The notes under the pieces: model-generated
Seen by the model: only the letters and a program-made list of their open reading frames with translations
Told to the model about the DNA's origin: nothing
Database searches by the model: none
Made by a program: the position numbers and the translations under genes
In this document: positions 8,110 through 17,103 of the stretch, in pieces
Position numbering within the stretch: the stretch's first letter is position 1
How the letters are laid out: each line of letters begins with the position of its first letter
Assembly (NCBI GenBank): GCA_036562635.1
Contig: DATCJU010000011.1
Location: 21,922 to 85,921 of the forward strand
DNA length: 64,000 bases
From: DATCJU01 sp036562635
GTDB lineage: Bacteria; Actinomycetota; Actinomycetes; Mycobacteriales; Pseudonocardiaceae
Direction of reading: 5' to 3'

Positions 8110-9485
8110 CGGATCTCGTGCAGCTGTTCACCGTCGTCTACCTGTCCGTCGCCGCCCTGGAGGGAACAGCCGGCCTGTACAAGCTGGGGCAGTTGCTCCG
8201 ACTGATACGGCGACAGTGGCCGCGCCGACACGAGCTGACCGAACAGGACCGCGAAGCCCGCGCCACCACGGCATCGGTCGCCGCCACCATGCTCACCCCC
8301 CTCGGGGCGTTCGTGATCGCCTCCCCACCGGGATACGTCGCAGTGGACCGACTGTTCGGCGTGCCCAACATCGCCAGCGCCTTCGTCTACAGCTCCGTCG
8401 TGCTGTTCACGGTCGCCACCCAGGCGATGCCCCTGTTCCACCGCCACGGCTACACGGAAGCCTGGCCGCGGGTGCGACGGCGGCTACTGGTCACCGGCGG
8501 TGTCCTGCTCACCATGTGGGTGCTGTTCACCCTCGCCGCCACCCAGGGTGTGGTCGCCGAACAACACGTGGTGGACTTCGACGCCCACTACGCCCGTGAA
8601 CCACTGGTCATGGGCTTCTACCTGCTGTTCTGGACGACATACACGGTCAACGAGATCAGTCTGACCTCGATGACCTGGCACTGGGCCCAACAGGTCAGGC
8701 GGGGCCTGCTCCGACTCAGCCTGCGCCTGCTCAGCGGCGGCGCCGCGATCTCCCTGGGCTACAGCCTGTTCAAGATCGTCGCCCTGGGCGACCGGTGGCG
8801 AGGCGGCCGAGGCGATCTGGACGTGTTGTCCAACATGGTCGGCCCCATGCTGGCCAGCGTGGGCGCCATGACGATGGCGGCCGGCGTCCTCCTCCCGGTA
8901 CTCGGAGCACCGCTGCTGCGCTGGACCCGCCAACTCGCCCACCTGCGGCTGCACTGGGCCCTGGAGCCACTGTGGCGGGAACTCACCACCGCCTTTCCGG
9001 AGATCGTGCTGGTCCTGCACCACCCTCCCGGCCCAGTCCGCAGCCGACTCCGACGCCACCTGGGACACACCTCCTGGTACCGGCACCTGGACCACTGGTG
9101 GCAGAACCGGATCTCCCTGAGGGGTGTCGAGGACCGTCTCTACCAGCGGGTGGTGGAAATCCAGGACGGGCTGTTGGCACTGCGGCCCTACATGGACCCA
9201 ACCGTGGCCGACACAGCCCGCCGGCACGGCCGAGCCGCAGGCCTGACCGGAACGGACCTGGACACAGCGGTGGTCGCCAGCTGCCTGACCGATGGCCTGG
9301 CCGCCCACGGCAGCGGCCTCCCGCCCACAGGCAACGGCCCAGAACTACCCTGCCCGGCGGAGAACAGTGGGGTACTGTCCGTGGCCCACTGGCTGGCACA
9401 GGTGGCACGAGCACGCACCCGCTCCCCGCTGACGGTCACAGCGTCGACAGTGCCCCACGACTCGGCGGGGAAGAGCACGACATGA
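8106..9485 (+). CDS. MAB_1171c-like integral membrane protein
   Basis: 459 residues with seven or so hydrophobic segments in the first 270 residues (for example LVQLFTVVYLSVAALEG, MLTPLGAFVIASPPGYVAV, LLVTGGVLLTMWVLFTLAA, MGFYLLFWTTYTVNEISL). A soluble C-terminal part contains HHPPGPVRSRLRRH, SLRGVEDRLYQRVVEIQDG and LRPYM. This layout fits the MAB_1171c putative transporter family that accompanies HTH/ImmA genes in actinomycetes; transport has not been shown from sequence. The GTG start at 8106 overlaps the upstream stop. Its own stop overlaps the ATG of the P450 remnant. Confidence 0.75.
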   Translation: MTDLVQLFTVVYLSVAALEGTAGLYKLGQLLRLIRRQWPRRHELTEQDREARATTASVAATMLTPLGAFVIASPPGYVAVDRLFGVPNIASAFVYSSVVLFTVATQAMPLFHRHGYTEAWPRVRRRLLVTGGVLLTMWVLFTLAATQGVVAEQHVVDFDAHYAREPLVMGFYLLFWTTYTVNEISLTSMTWHWAQQVRRGLLRLSLRLLSGGAAISLGYSLFKIVALGDRWRGGRGDLDVLSNMVGPMLASVGAMTMAAGVLLPVLGAPLLRWTRQLAHLRLHWALEPLWRELTTAFPEIVLVLHHPPGPVRSRLRRHLGHTSWYRHLDHWWQNRISLRGVEDRLYQRVVEIQDGLLALRPYMDPTVADTARRHGRAAGLTGTDLDTAVVASCLTDGLAAHGSGLPPTGNGPELPCPAENSGVLSVAHWLAQVARARTRSPLTVTASTVPHDSAGKSTT

Positions 9486-9693
9486 CCGCAACCGCCCCAC
9501 AGGTGTTCGGCCAGGAGTTCACCACCAAATCCTGACCCACCTGCGGACCCACCGGGCGGTCACCCGCCTGCTGGGGCGCTTCCCCCGGCTCGCCCTCGCC
9601 GTGCCCCACCGCGAGCTGCCCCGACGCACCTCCCGGCGCAGCCCCGGCCTGCAGGCTCTGCCGGTGACCGGACCGACGGCCTCCACCACGTGA
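9482..9693 (+). pseudogene. Cytochrome P450 remnant with internal deletion
   Basis: ATG at 9482, overlapping the upstream stop (ATGA), starts a P450-like N-terminus, MTATAPQVFGQEFTTK, which ends after 17 residues. From 9529, in a different frame, the sequence reads VTRLLGRFPRLALAVPHREL followed by RSPGLQALPV and a stop at 9693, which looks like a P450 C-terminus (after the haem-binding loop). The central ~350 residues, including the haem Cys, are absent. I infer an operon-end P450 collapsed by a deletion that also shifted the frame. Confidence 0.6.
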
Positions 9694-10307
9694 ACCGAGG
9701 CCCGCGCCGGACCGCACAACGCTGCCTTGATGGGGTCGTCGCGGTACACCCCGGTCAGCCGGGACGACCCCCTGTCGGCAACACGATGCCCCACTCCACC
9801 GCACGTGGATCGATCAAGCAGAGGAACTCCACCGAACGGACGCAGTACGTCTGTCATGCTTGATCACGGTGTCGGTCCGGCCAGGTCCCCCAGCTGGCCG
9901 GACCGACACCGGTGGACCCCACACCTCGCCGACGCAATGCCGGTCATGCCGATCAGGGATCCGGTTCTGACCGGCACCACGTTCCGACAGGCCGTCCGCG
10001 ACAGTCGACGAGCAGACGCGGAACACCCGACACCCGCTGGCCAATGTCGACGGCACCACCACCCACAGTGGCCACACCACCGCCCGGGACGTCCTCACAC
10101 ACACCCGGAGAGCCGGCCGACCCGCACCGAGCAGGATCGTTGATCGAAACCATCCTGCGGTGCCCCGCTCGCCGCTATCCTCGCCGCTGCCGACACCAGG
10201 GATCACCCCCGTTCCCCCACATGCCCCCGAGGAGATGACCCCTGCACCTCGGCACCCGGCGCTCCAGGACACCTGACACGACACCATCGGAACCAGGGAG
10301 ACCGTCA
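9694..10307. other. Intergenic region before the caspase/EACC1 pair
   Basis: About 610 bases with no convincing gene. It contains a strong hairpin (9868-9910) and, just before it, a 9-base inverted repeat GATCAAGCA / TGCTTGATC (9812-9820 and 9857-9865). The promoter of the caspase-like gene should lie in the last 100-200 bases. Confidence 0.55.
9868..9910 (+). terminator. Hairpin terminator after the P450 remnant
   Basis: A perfect 17-bp stem: GGTGTCGGTCCGGCCAG (9868-9884) and its complement (9894-9910), with the 9-base loop GTCCCCCAG. There is no clear U tract, as is common in actinomycetes. Confidence 0.7.
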
Positions 10308-11579
10308 ATGGGACCGGAAGCCGCTCAGCCAGGCGGGCGGCGGATCGCCCTGCTGATCGCAGCTGCCGAGTACACCGACCCGGACCTGCGACGGCTACGA
10401 GCCCCCGCCCAGGACGCGAAAGCCCTGGCGGAGGTGCTGCAGGACCCGGCCGCCGGAGCCTTCGACGAGACCCTGCTCCTGATTGACCGCCCCCGCCAGG
10501 AGGTCGAGGAGACCATCGAGGACGTCCTCAGTGAACGCGTCTCCTCGGACCTGGTCCTGCTCTACTTCTCCTGCCACGGCGTGAAGGATCCCTGGGGCCG
10601 GCTCTACTTCGCCGTCCCGGGAACGCGGTGCAACCGCCTGGCCTCGACCGCGGTGTCGTCGGTGTTCGTGAACGAACAGATGGAACGCAGCCGCGCCGGA
10701 GCGAAGATCGCGCTGCTGGACTGCTGCTACAGCGGTGCCTTCGTCAAGGGAATGGCTCCGAAGAGCACCCTCGTCGGAGACCTGGCCAGTCAGGTCTGCG
10801 GGCGAGGCTGTTTCGTCATCACCGCCACGAATGCCCTGGAGTACGCCTACGAGTCCGGTGAGCTGACCCTGGACCGAGGAGCCGGATCGGTGTTCACCAA
10901 GGCCGTCGTGGAGGGACTCCGCAGCGGCGCGGCCGACCGGGACGGGGACGGCTGGATCTCCGCCGAGGACCTGTTCGCCTACGTGACCAGCACCGTGGCC
11001 GGGAAGGGCCCGCAGACCCCGACCTCGTTCAGCAGCGGAGTACAGGGCAAGATCCTCCTCGCCCGTGCCGGACAACCGCAGGAACACACCGATGCGCAAC
11101 GCCGGGAAGATCTCGCGGCGCTGACCAGGAGACTCCGGGATCTGGAGGTGCGGTACAGCGCGATCCGGGATGTCCTGCCCAGCAGCGACAACCGCACCAG
11201 GCGACTCGACGAGATCATCTGGGAGGCCACCGCAGCCGGCGCGAGCGCCGATCGACTCGGCGAACTGGACCGCAGGACCGCCGATTTCGCAGCCGCCGAC
11301 GACGCCGCACGTGTCATCACCCTCGGCGCCCTGCGCCGCCGGGGCCGGGTGCGGGACACCGACGTGTCCTGCCTCGTCGACGGGATCAGCACACCCCGCT
11401 CCGCCTTCGAGCAGTACCACGCCCTGGTGACCGCCCGGGCCCTGGCCCAGAGGATGAACGGCGAGCAGCGACGTGACCTGACCGACGCTGTCCGGAAGTG
11501 CATCGCCGCGGACAACATCCCGAAGTACGGCAACCGCTGGTTCGTCGCTCAGGAGATCCTCCACCTCACGATCGGATAG
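10308..11579 (+). CDS. Caspase-like (C14) effector protein with C-terminal adaptor domain
   Basis: 423 residues. Residues ~10-250 form a caspase/metacaspase-type domain: RRIALLIAAAEY opening strand, catalytic His in YFSCHGVKD, catalytic Cys in LLDCCYSGAF, and DGDGWISAEDLFAYV closing the fold. From ~260 on is a helical region ending RDLTDAVRKCIAADNIPKYG, which resembles small effector-associated domains used to bring conflict-system parts together. ATG at 10308 has AGGGAG upstream. The EACC1 gene follows 58 bases later. In the NTP-dependent conflict systems described by Aravind and co-workers, such caspases are death effectors; that role is inferred here. Confidence 0.82.
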   Translation: MGPEAAQPGGRRIALLIAAAEYTDPDLRRLRAPAQDAKALAEVLQDPAAGAFDETLLLIDRPRQEVEETIEDVLSERVSSDLVLLYFSCHGVKDPWGRLYFAVPGTRCNRLASTAVSSVFVNEQMERSRAGAKIALLDCCYSGAFVKGMAPKSTLVGDLASQVCGRGCFVITATNALEYAYESGELTLDRGAGSVFTKAVVEGLRSGAADRDGDGWISAEDLFAYVTSTVAGKGPQTPTSFSSGVQGKILLARAGQPQEHTDAQRREDLAALTRRLRDLEVRYSAIRDVLPSSDNRTRRLDEIIWEATAAGASADRLGELDRRTADFAAADDAARVITLGALRRRGRVRDTDVSCLVDGISTPRSAFEQYHALVTARALAQRMNGEQRRDLTDAVRKCIAADNIPKYGNRWFVAQEILHLTIG

Positions 11580-11637
11580 CGTCGAGACGGACGAACCACC
11601 CACCCAGTCACCACGGAGAAGGGGAACGCACACCGGG

Positions 11638-12060
11638 ATGAGCGGCACCGCGCACGACCTACTGATCACCCTGCACCTGACCGGCGGCACGCCGGAGGAG
11701 CTCGACCAGCAGACTGCCGCACTGCGCGAGGAGCTCCTTCTCCTGCCCGACCTGTACCGGGTGGAGCACGTCACCACCGGCAGGACGTCCGAGGGTGCCA
11801 AGAGTGGTCTCGCCCAGCACATCGGCACCCTCGCGGTCAACGGCATCCTGTCCGCTGCGACCCTGAAAGCCGTCACCGACATCGTCCTCGCCTGGATCAA
11901 CCGGCAGACCACCAGGAGCGCCACCCTGGAGAAGGACGGGAACAAGCTCGTCGTGGAAGGGGTGTCGAAGGCCGACCTCGCCGCCCTGGTCCAGACGTGG
12001 ATCACCGAGACCACGGGCGACGCCAGGACCTCGAAGCACGAGTCCCCGGATGGGAAGTAG
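11638..12060 (+). CDS. Effector-associated constant component EACC1-like protein
   Basis: 140 residues opening with a ferredoxin-like strand (DLLITLHLTGG), then an alpha/beta segment (ELDQQTAALREELLLLP), a hydrophobic helix around residues 60-95 (GILSAATLKAVTDIVLAWI), and a C-terminal strand/helix pair (GNKLVVEGVSKADLAALVQ). This pattern fits EACC1, the small protein that constantly accompanies diverse caspase, trypsin and other effectors in actinobacterial conflict operons. GGAGAAGGGG lies ahead of the ATG. It follows the caspase-like gene and ends in two strong hairpins, making a two-gene unit. Confidence 0.75.
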   Translation: MSGTAHDLLITLHLTGGTPEELDQQTAALREELLLLPDLYRVEHVTTGRTSEGAKSGLAQHIGTLAVNGILSAATLKAVTDIVLAWINRQTTRSATLEKDGNKLVVEGVSKADLAALVQTWITETTGDARTSKHESPDGK

Positions 12061-12071
12061 TCCCTGACCGG

Positions 12072-12112
12072 CCGGTGCCGCGTGCGGATCGTCGATCCGC
12101 ACGCGGCACCGG
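12072..12112 (+). terminator. Terminator after EACC1 gene
   Basis: A perfect 19-bp stem: CCGGTGCCGCGTGCGGATC (12072-12090), loop GTC, complement 12094-12112. It starts 11 bases after the stop codon. Confidence 0.88.
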
Positions 12113-12167
12113 AGCCGGCACGAGTACATCTGTCGTCAGCGGCCGCTCGTGCCTGACACTGACTGGG

Positions 12168-12199
12168 GTGACGACAGGGCACTCCTGCCCTGTCGTCAC
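12168..12199 (+). terminator. Second hairpin after EACC1 gene
   Basis: A perfect 14-bp stem: GTGACGACAGGGCA (12168-12181), loop CTCC, complement 12186-12199. It may serve as a backup terminator. Confidence 0.65.
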
Positions 12200-12310
12200 T
12201 GGGACGCACACTCCAGCACCATTAGTTACCCAGGGTAATCGGCAGGCCCTTTCGTCCTTGTTCTGGTTTGTTGTGGGATTTGGCGGTTCTTGTGTTGTTG
12301 GAGTGTTTTT

Positions 12311-12337
12311 ATTTCAGTCAACACTGAAATCATTGAT
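12311..12337. repeat. AT-rich palindromic element, copy 1
   Basis: The palindrome ATTTCAGTCAACACTGAAAT (8-bp arms, CAAC loop), extended by CATTGAT to 27 bases, is identical at 26 of 27 positions to 37570-37596. The flanks are also AT-rich and partly similar (GTGTTTTT here, GTGTATTTG there, immediately before). It stands out in a ~70 % GC genome. Confidence 0.75.
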
Positions 12338-12433
12338 TTAGCAGCATCGAAGAATATTTTCTTTGGTGAACGCCGATCGACTCCGTTGGTCACCGAGCCT
12401 CGGTCCGCGTCGACCGGAGAATCCGTACCCCGC

Positions 12434-13330
12434 TCACAGGTCCAGGGCGAGCGGTCCTCCGGCGGCACGTACCAGGGCGTACATGGCCGCGGGCAGGTCG
12501 AACGAGTATCCGTGGACCTCGGCATGCGCCAACCGCAGGTTCACAGCGTGCCGCTCCCCGTCCAACCAGTCGGGCCAGCGACCGTTGGCCTGCTCGTGCA
12601 ACGCGGCGAAGTCTGGACTGTCCTCGGCGGTCACGTCCAGCAGCCACTGCAGGTAGCCCCGGACGGCCGTGATCGCTTCGTCACCGGTGCACACCGGTCC
12701 GTGCCCGGGCACTAGCTGGGCCGCCTCGAACCCGGCCAGCCAGTCCAGGGCGGCGAGCCATCCCCGGATCGAGCCGTGCACGGCCAGCGGGGTGACCCCG
12801 ACGAACAGCAGGTCCCCGGTGAACACCACGCCCTCCCCGGGCAGCCACACCACCAGGTCACCCGCGGTGTGGGCGCGCTCGGGCACGGGCACCAGTTCGG
12901 CGGTGTGCCCGTCCCCGAGATCGACGGATGTCGGGCCGGTGAGGGTGGTGAGACTCTCCGGCGGCGTGATGTCGCCCCAGCCGTCGTAGGCGAACACCTG
13001 CGGGTAGGTGTGCGGCCCCGCCGCGATCTCCCGGGCAGCAGGCTCGGTGGCGAGCACCGTGCTCCCCGCACGCACGAGCAGTCCCGCACCGTTGGCGTGG
13101 TCGCCGTGGGCGTGGGTGAGCACCACGGTCCGGGGTGCCCCGGTCCCGGTGTCGTCGCGGAACGCCGCCAGCAGCTGCCGGGTGCGCTCCTCCGTGGCGC
13201 AGGTGTCGACCAGCAGGGTCTGCTCGGTACCGGTGACCCAGCCGGCGTTGTTCAGGAACCACCCCCCGGGCTGTTGGAGGTAGGCCACGGTGCGGGAGCT
13301 GAGGCGTTCCACGACCGGCTGTGCGGGCAA
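12434..13330 (-). CDS. Metallo-beta-lactamase-fold hydrolase
   Basis: About 298 residues. It has the zinc-binding HAHGDH motif (VVLTHAHGDHANG), a later His in PERAHTAGD, an Asp in VFTGDLLFVG and a final His in LVPGHGPVC, so the dinuclear metal site is complete. Length and order match stand-alone MBL-fold hydrolases (glyoxalase II-like/quinoprotein relay proteins). TTG at 13330 is chosen because GGAAGG lies nine bases upstream; the in-frame ATG at 13363 has no ribosome binding site. The gene is divergent from the desaturase gene. Substrate unknown. Confidence 0.85.
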   Translation of the reverse strand: MPAQPVVERLSSRTVAYLQQPGGWFLNNAGWVTGTEQTLLVDTCATEERTRQLLAAFRDDTGTGAPRTVVLTHAHGDHANGAGLLVRAGSTVLATEPAAREIAAGPHTYPQVFAYDGWGDITPPESLTTLTGPTSVDLGDGHTAELVPVPERAHTAGDLVVWLPGEGVVFTGDLLFVGVTPLAVHGSIRGWLAALDWLAGFEAAQLVPGHGPVCTGDEAITAVRGYLQWLLDVTAEDSPDFAALHEQANGRWPDWLDGERHAVNLRLAHAEVHGYSFDLPAAMYALVRAAGGPLALDL

Positions 13331-13604
13331 TTCGGGATTCCTTCCGTTACGGGTCTGGATCATCGACGTGCTGTCCCAGCACAGCACAACGGTGCACTCA
13401 CCGTCGACCACCCCCGAAGGTGAGCGCCTGCCAGGGCATGGCCGATGGCGGCACCCGGCCGGTGACCCGGCGGGCGGCACCGGTGCCGCACCGGTATCCC
13501 TCGTTGCGGTGAAGGAGCTGCCCGCGCACGCCTCCGACGGTGTCAGCCGATCAGTCGAGGGAACCCTGCGAGAAGTAGGAGGTGTGTCCCACCAGCTGGG
13601 GGCG

Positions 13605-14653
13605 ATGACCACGATGGGTACAACGGACCTGCCGACACACCCACCACGGGGCAGCCAGGGCAGCGACTTCACCGACCTGATCCGACTGGTCAGGCGAGCC
13701 GGTCTGCTGCGGCGACGGCACGGGTACTACGCGGCACAGATCGCGGTCAATCTCCTGCTGCTCGCCGCAACCGCCGCAGCGTTCCTCCTGATCGGTGACT
13801 CCTGGTGGCAGCTGGTGGTCGCGGTGATCCTCGCGATGGTGTCCACCCAGTTCGCGTTCGTCGGCCACGACGCCGGTCACCAGCAGATCTTCCGCTCCCG
13901 CCGCGCCAACGACCTCGTCGGCCGCATCCACGGGGCCATCACCGGAATCAGCTACCAGTGGTGGGTCGGCAAGCACAACCGACACCACGCCAACCCCAAC
14001 CACGAGGGCAGCGATCCCGACATCGACATCCCCGCGCTGGCGTTCAGTCCCGAACAGGCCCGCAACAAGCGGGGGCTCCTGCGGTGGGTGGCCAAGTACC
14101 AGGCGTTCCTGTTCTTCCCGATGCTGCTGGCCGAAGCGGTGATGCTGCGCATCTCCAGCTTCCAGGCCGCGCTGCGCCGCGAGGTGAGATCCTCCGCCTC
14201 GGAGACGGTGCTGCTGGTACTGAACACGGTGGGTTACCTGGCCATCGTGTTCGGTGTGCTCTCCCCGCTCAAGGCGGTGCTGTTCATCCTGGTGCACCAG
14301 GGTGTGATGGGGGTGTACCTCGGTTGTGCGTTCGCACCCAACCACAAGGGCATGCCGATCGTGCCGCCGGACCAGCGTCTGGACTTCCTGCGCAGGCAGG
14401 TGCTCACCTCTCGCAACATCACCGGCGGTCGATGGGTCGACGTCCTGCTCGGTGGCCTGAACTACCAGATCGAGCACCATCTGTTCCCCAACATGCCCCG
14501 CGCCCGAACCTGCGCCGCGTGCAGCCCATCGTGCAACGCTTCTGCCAGGAGCGGGGCATCCCCTACACCCAGTGCAGCCTGCCGCGCTCCTACCTGTGGG
14601 TGCTGCGCCACCTGCACGAGGTGGGGGCACCACTGCGACAGGCGGTGTCCTAG
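13605..14653 (+). CDS. Membrane fatty acid desaturase, frameshifted near the 3' end
   Basis: An acyl-lipid/acyl-CoA desaturase-type membrane di-iron enzyme. The three histidine boxes are present: HDAGHQQ, HNRHHANPNH and QIEHH. Hydrophobic pairs lie at residues ~45-90 and ~215-245. ATG at 13605 begins MTTMGTTD. At NMPRA (about 14498-14506, in CCCCGCGCCCG) the frame is lost: the original frame gives low-complexity Cys/Arg-rich sequence to a stop at 14693, while another frame continues the family-like end NLRRVQPIVQRFCQERG, WVLRHLHEVG and stops at 14653. One missing or two extra bases explain it. With the repair the protein has about 349 residues, normal for the family. The active-site histidines all precede the break. 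Confidence 0.82.
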
Positions 14654-14844
14654 CCGGACGGGGTACCGCGCCCGATCCCCCTGCCACCGGTGAGGGCAGC
14701 CCTGGGCAGGGGAACCGTGCCCACCGACCCGGTCGCGGTCTCGATGCCGGTGAACGACGCACCACCCCATCGTGGGACTCCTCGACAGGGTGGTGAACCA
14801 CCGCGTGCCCTGCCGGGAAACGATGTCCGTTGGACACTGCTCCC

Positions 14845-17103
14845 ATGCGACGGCCGGTTCGAATGGCGGTTCGGGTCGAGGGTGTCGTCCAGGGAGTGGG
14901 GTTCCGGCCGTTCGTCCACGCACTGGCCACCCGGTTGGGCCTGGCCGGGCACGTGGGCAACGACTCCCGCGGTGTGTTCGCCGAGGTGGAAGGCGACCGC
15001 GAGGAGGTCGTCGCGTTCCTGGACTCCCTGCGCCGGGAGGCGCCGCCTCTGGCGGTGGTGGACCGGATCACGACACACGAGCTGGCACCCCGAGGAGACG
15101 GGGGGTTCACCATCGTCGCCTCGGAGCGGAACGGTGCGACCTGCACCCTGGTGTCCGCGGACAGCGCGACCTGCGCGGACTGCCTGGCCGAGCTGTTCGA
15201 CCCCACCGACCGGCGGTACCGCTACCCGTTCATCAACTGCACCAACTGCGGCCCGCGCTTCACCATCGTCCGTGGGGTGCCCTACGACCGCCCGCTCACG
15301 ACGATGGCCGAGTTCCCGATGTGCGCCGAGTGCGCCCGGGAGTACCACGATCCGACCAACCGCCGGTTCCACGCCCAGCCCGTGTGCTGTCCCGCGTGCG
15401 GCCCCACGCTGCGCCTGGTGGAGAACGGGCGGGCCGTGCCCGGCGACCCGGTGGTCCTCGCGGCCCAACGGCTGCGCGCCGGCCGGATCCTGGCGGTCAA
15501 GGGTCTGGGCGGCTACCACCTCGCCGTGGACGCCGGCAGCGAGACCGCGGCGGCACTGCTGCGGGCACGCAAGCACCGCGAGGACAAGCCGTTCGCGCTC
15601 ATGGTGCCCGACCTGGCCACGGCGCAGAAGCTGTGCGAGGTGGGCGAGCTGGCCGCGGAGCTGCTGTCCAACCGCCGGCGCCCCATCGTGCTCCTTCCCC
15701 GGCGGGAGGACGCGGAGGTGGCCGAAGCGGTCGCCCCGGGGAACCGCCGGCTCGGGTTGATGCTGCCCTACACGCCGCTGCACCACCTGCTCCTGGCGGA
15801 GTTCGGCGGGCCGATCGTGCTCACCAGTGGCAACGTCTCGGACGAGCCGATCGCCTACCGCGACGAGGACGCCCAGGAACGGCTCCGCGACATCGCCGAC
15901 GCCTTCCTGGTCCACGACCGTGCCATCCACGTGCGCTGCGACGACTCCGTGGTGCGACCCTTCCGGGGCCGGGAGCAGCTGCAACGACGCTCCCGGGGGT
16001 ACGCGCCCGAGCCGCTGGTGCTGCGTCGCCGTTTCCCCCGACACGTGCTGGCCTGCGGTGGCGAGCTGAAGAACACCTTCTGTCTGGCCAAGGACCACCA
16101 CGCCTTCCTGTCCCACCACATCGGGGACCTGGAGAACTACGAGACGCTGCAGGCGTTCGTGGAGGGCATCGAGCACTTCCGACGGTTGTTCGACATCGAC
16201 CCCGAGCTCGTCGCGCACGACCTGCACCCGGAGTACCTGTCCACCAAGTACGCCCAGGAGCTGGACGGGGTGACACTGGTCGGGGTGCAGCACCACCACG
16301 CGCACATCGCCTCGTGCCTGGCCGACAACGGCGAGGACGGCCCGGTGCTGGGGGTGGCGTTCGACGGCCTGGGCATGGGTACCGACGGCACGCTGTGGGG
16401 TGGGGAGTTCCTGGTTGCCGACACCGCCGACTTCCGGCGGCTCGCCCACCTGGCACCGGTGCCGATGCCCGGTGGGACCGCGGCCGTCCGGCAGCCGTGG
16501 CGGATGGCCGCCGCCTACCTGGAGGTGGCGTACGACTCCGCTCCCCCGGACGGTCTTGCGGTCGTGACCCGGAACGCGGACCGGTGGACGGGCGTGGTGT
16601 CCCTGGCCCGCAGCGGGGTCAACGCCCCGCTGACCTCCAGTGCCGGTCGGCTCTTCGACGCGGTCGCCGCGCTCCTGGGTGTGCGGGACGAGATCACCTA
16701 CGAGGGGCAGGCGGCGGTGGAACTGGAGCAGTGGGCCGATCCCACGGAAACCGGCTCCTACCCGGTGGAGTTGTGCGGTGACGACGTGCTCGTACTGCCC
16801 GGGGCGGACCTGGTGCGGGCGTGCGTGGCGGACCTGCGGCGCGGGGTCGCCGCCCCGGTGATCGCCGCCCGGTTCCACAACGGCCTGGCCGACGCGATCG
16901 CCCGTACCTGTGTCGCCCTGCGCGCCCGCACCGGGCTGGACGTGGTGGCGCTCTCCGGCGGGGTCTTCCAGAACCTGTTCCTGCTGGAACGCACCGTCAC
17001 CGCACTGGACACCCTGGGGTTCCGGGTGCTGACCCACTCCCGGGTACCCACGAACGACGGTGGGCTGAGCCTGGGTCAGGCGGTGGTCGCCGCACGCCGC
17101 TGA
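14845..17103 (+). CDS. hypF: Carbamoyltransferase HypF
   Basis: About 752 residues. HypF uses carbamoyl phosphate and ATP to carbamoylate the C-terminal Cys of HypE, the source of hydrogenase CN ligands. Domains in order: acylphosphatase (GVVQGVGFRPFV, residues ~5-90); zinc-finger pair (CADCLAEL, CTNCGPRF, CAECAREY, CCPACGP, ~110-190); YrdC/Sua5-like domain (~200-390); Kae1-like domain with HHHAHIAS and GVAFDGLGMGTDG (~400-750). ATG at 14845 is preferred over TTG at 14830. It is transcribed toward the rest of the hyp genes and its last 28 bases overlap hypB on the other strand. It may have its own promoter behind the desaturase gene. Confidence 0.95.
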   Translation: MRRPVRMAVRVEGVVQGVGFRPFVHALATRLGLAGHVGNDSRGVFAEVEGDREEVVAFLDSLRREAPPLAVVDRITTHELAPRGDGGFTIVASERNGATCTLVSADSATCADCLAELFDPTDRRYRYPFINCTNCGPRFTIVRGVPYDRPLTTMAEFPMCAECAREYHDPTNRRFHAQPVCCPACGPTLRLVENGRAVPGDPVVLAAQRLRAGRILAVKGLGGYHLAVDAGSETAAALLRARKHREDKPFALMVPDLATAQKLCEVGELAAELLSNRRRPIVLLPRREDAEVAEAVAPGNRRLGLMLPYTPLHHLLLAEFGGPIVLTSGNVSDEPIAYRDEDAQERLRDIADAFLVHDRAIHVRCDDSVVRPFRGREQLQRRSRGYAPEPLVLRRRFPRHVLACGGELKNTFCLAKDHHAFLSHHIGDLENYETLQAFVEGIEHFRRLFDIDPELVAHDLHPEYLSTKYAQELDGVTLVGVQHHHAHIASCLADNGEDGPVLGVAFDGLGMGTDGTLWGGEFLVADTADFRRLAHLAPVPMPGGTAAVRQPWRMAAAYLEVAYDSAPPDGLAVVTRNADRWTGVVSLARSGVNAPLTSSAGRLFDAVAALLGVRDEITYEGQAAVELEQWADPTETGSYPVELCGDDVLVLPGADLVRACVADLRRGVAAPVIAARFHNGLADAIARTCVALRARTGLDVVALSGGVFQNLFLLERTVTALDTLGFRVLTHSRVPTNDGGLSLGQAVVAARR

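Larger units (their letters stand above)
12061..12433. other. Intergenic region with terminators and an AT-rich island
   Basis: About 370 bases without a supported gene. Two perfect hairpins end the EACC1 transcript (12072-12112 and 12168-12199). From about 12220 to 12380 the base composition drops sharply to AT-rich and contains the palindromic element shared with 37.57 kb. Confidence 0.6.

Noticed and set aside
9868..9910. Hairpin as an attachment site
   Set aside because: No integrase or direct repeat nearby; position and symmetry fit a terminator.
12311..12337. Palindrome as terminal inverted repeat of an insertion sequence or as a CRISPR repeat
   Set aside because: Only one copy at each place, 25 kb apart, with no transposase, target duplication, spacer array or cas gene.
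12226..12360. Short minus-strand peptide MISVLTEIK encoded across palindrome copy 1, repeated at copy 2
   Set aside because: The shared residues come only from the conserved palindrome; the frames diverge at once on both sides and neither has a ribosome binding site.
14677..14712. Inverted repeat CCCCTGCC/GGCAGGGG after the desaturase gene as a terminator
   Set aside because: Only 8 bp with a 20-base loop; too weak to call.
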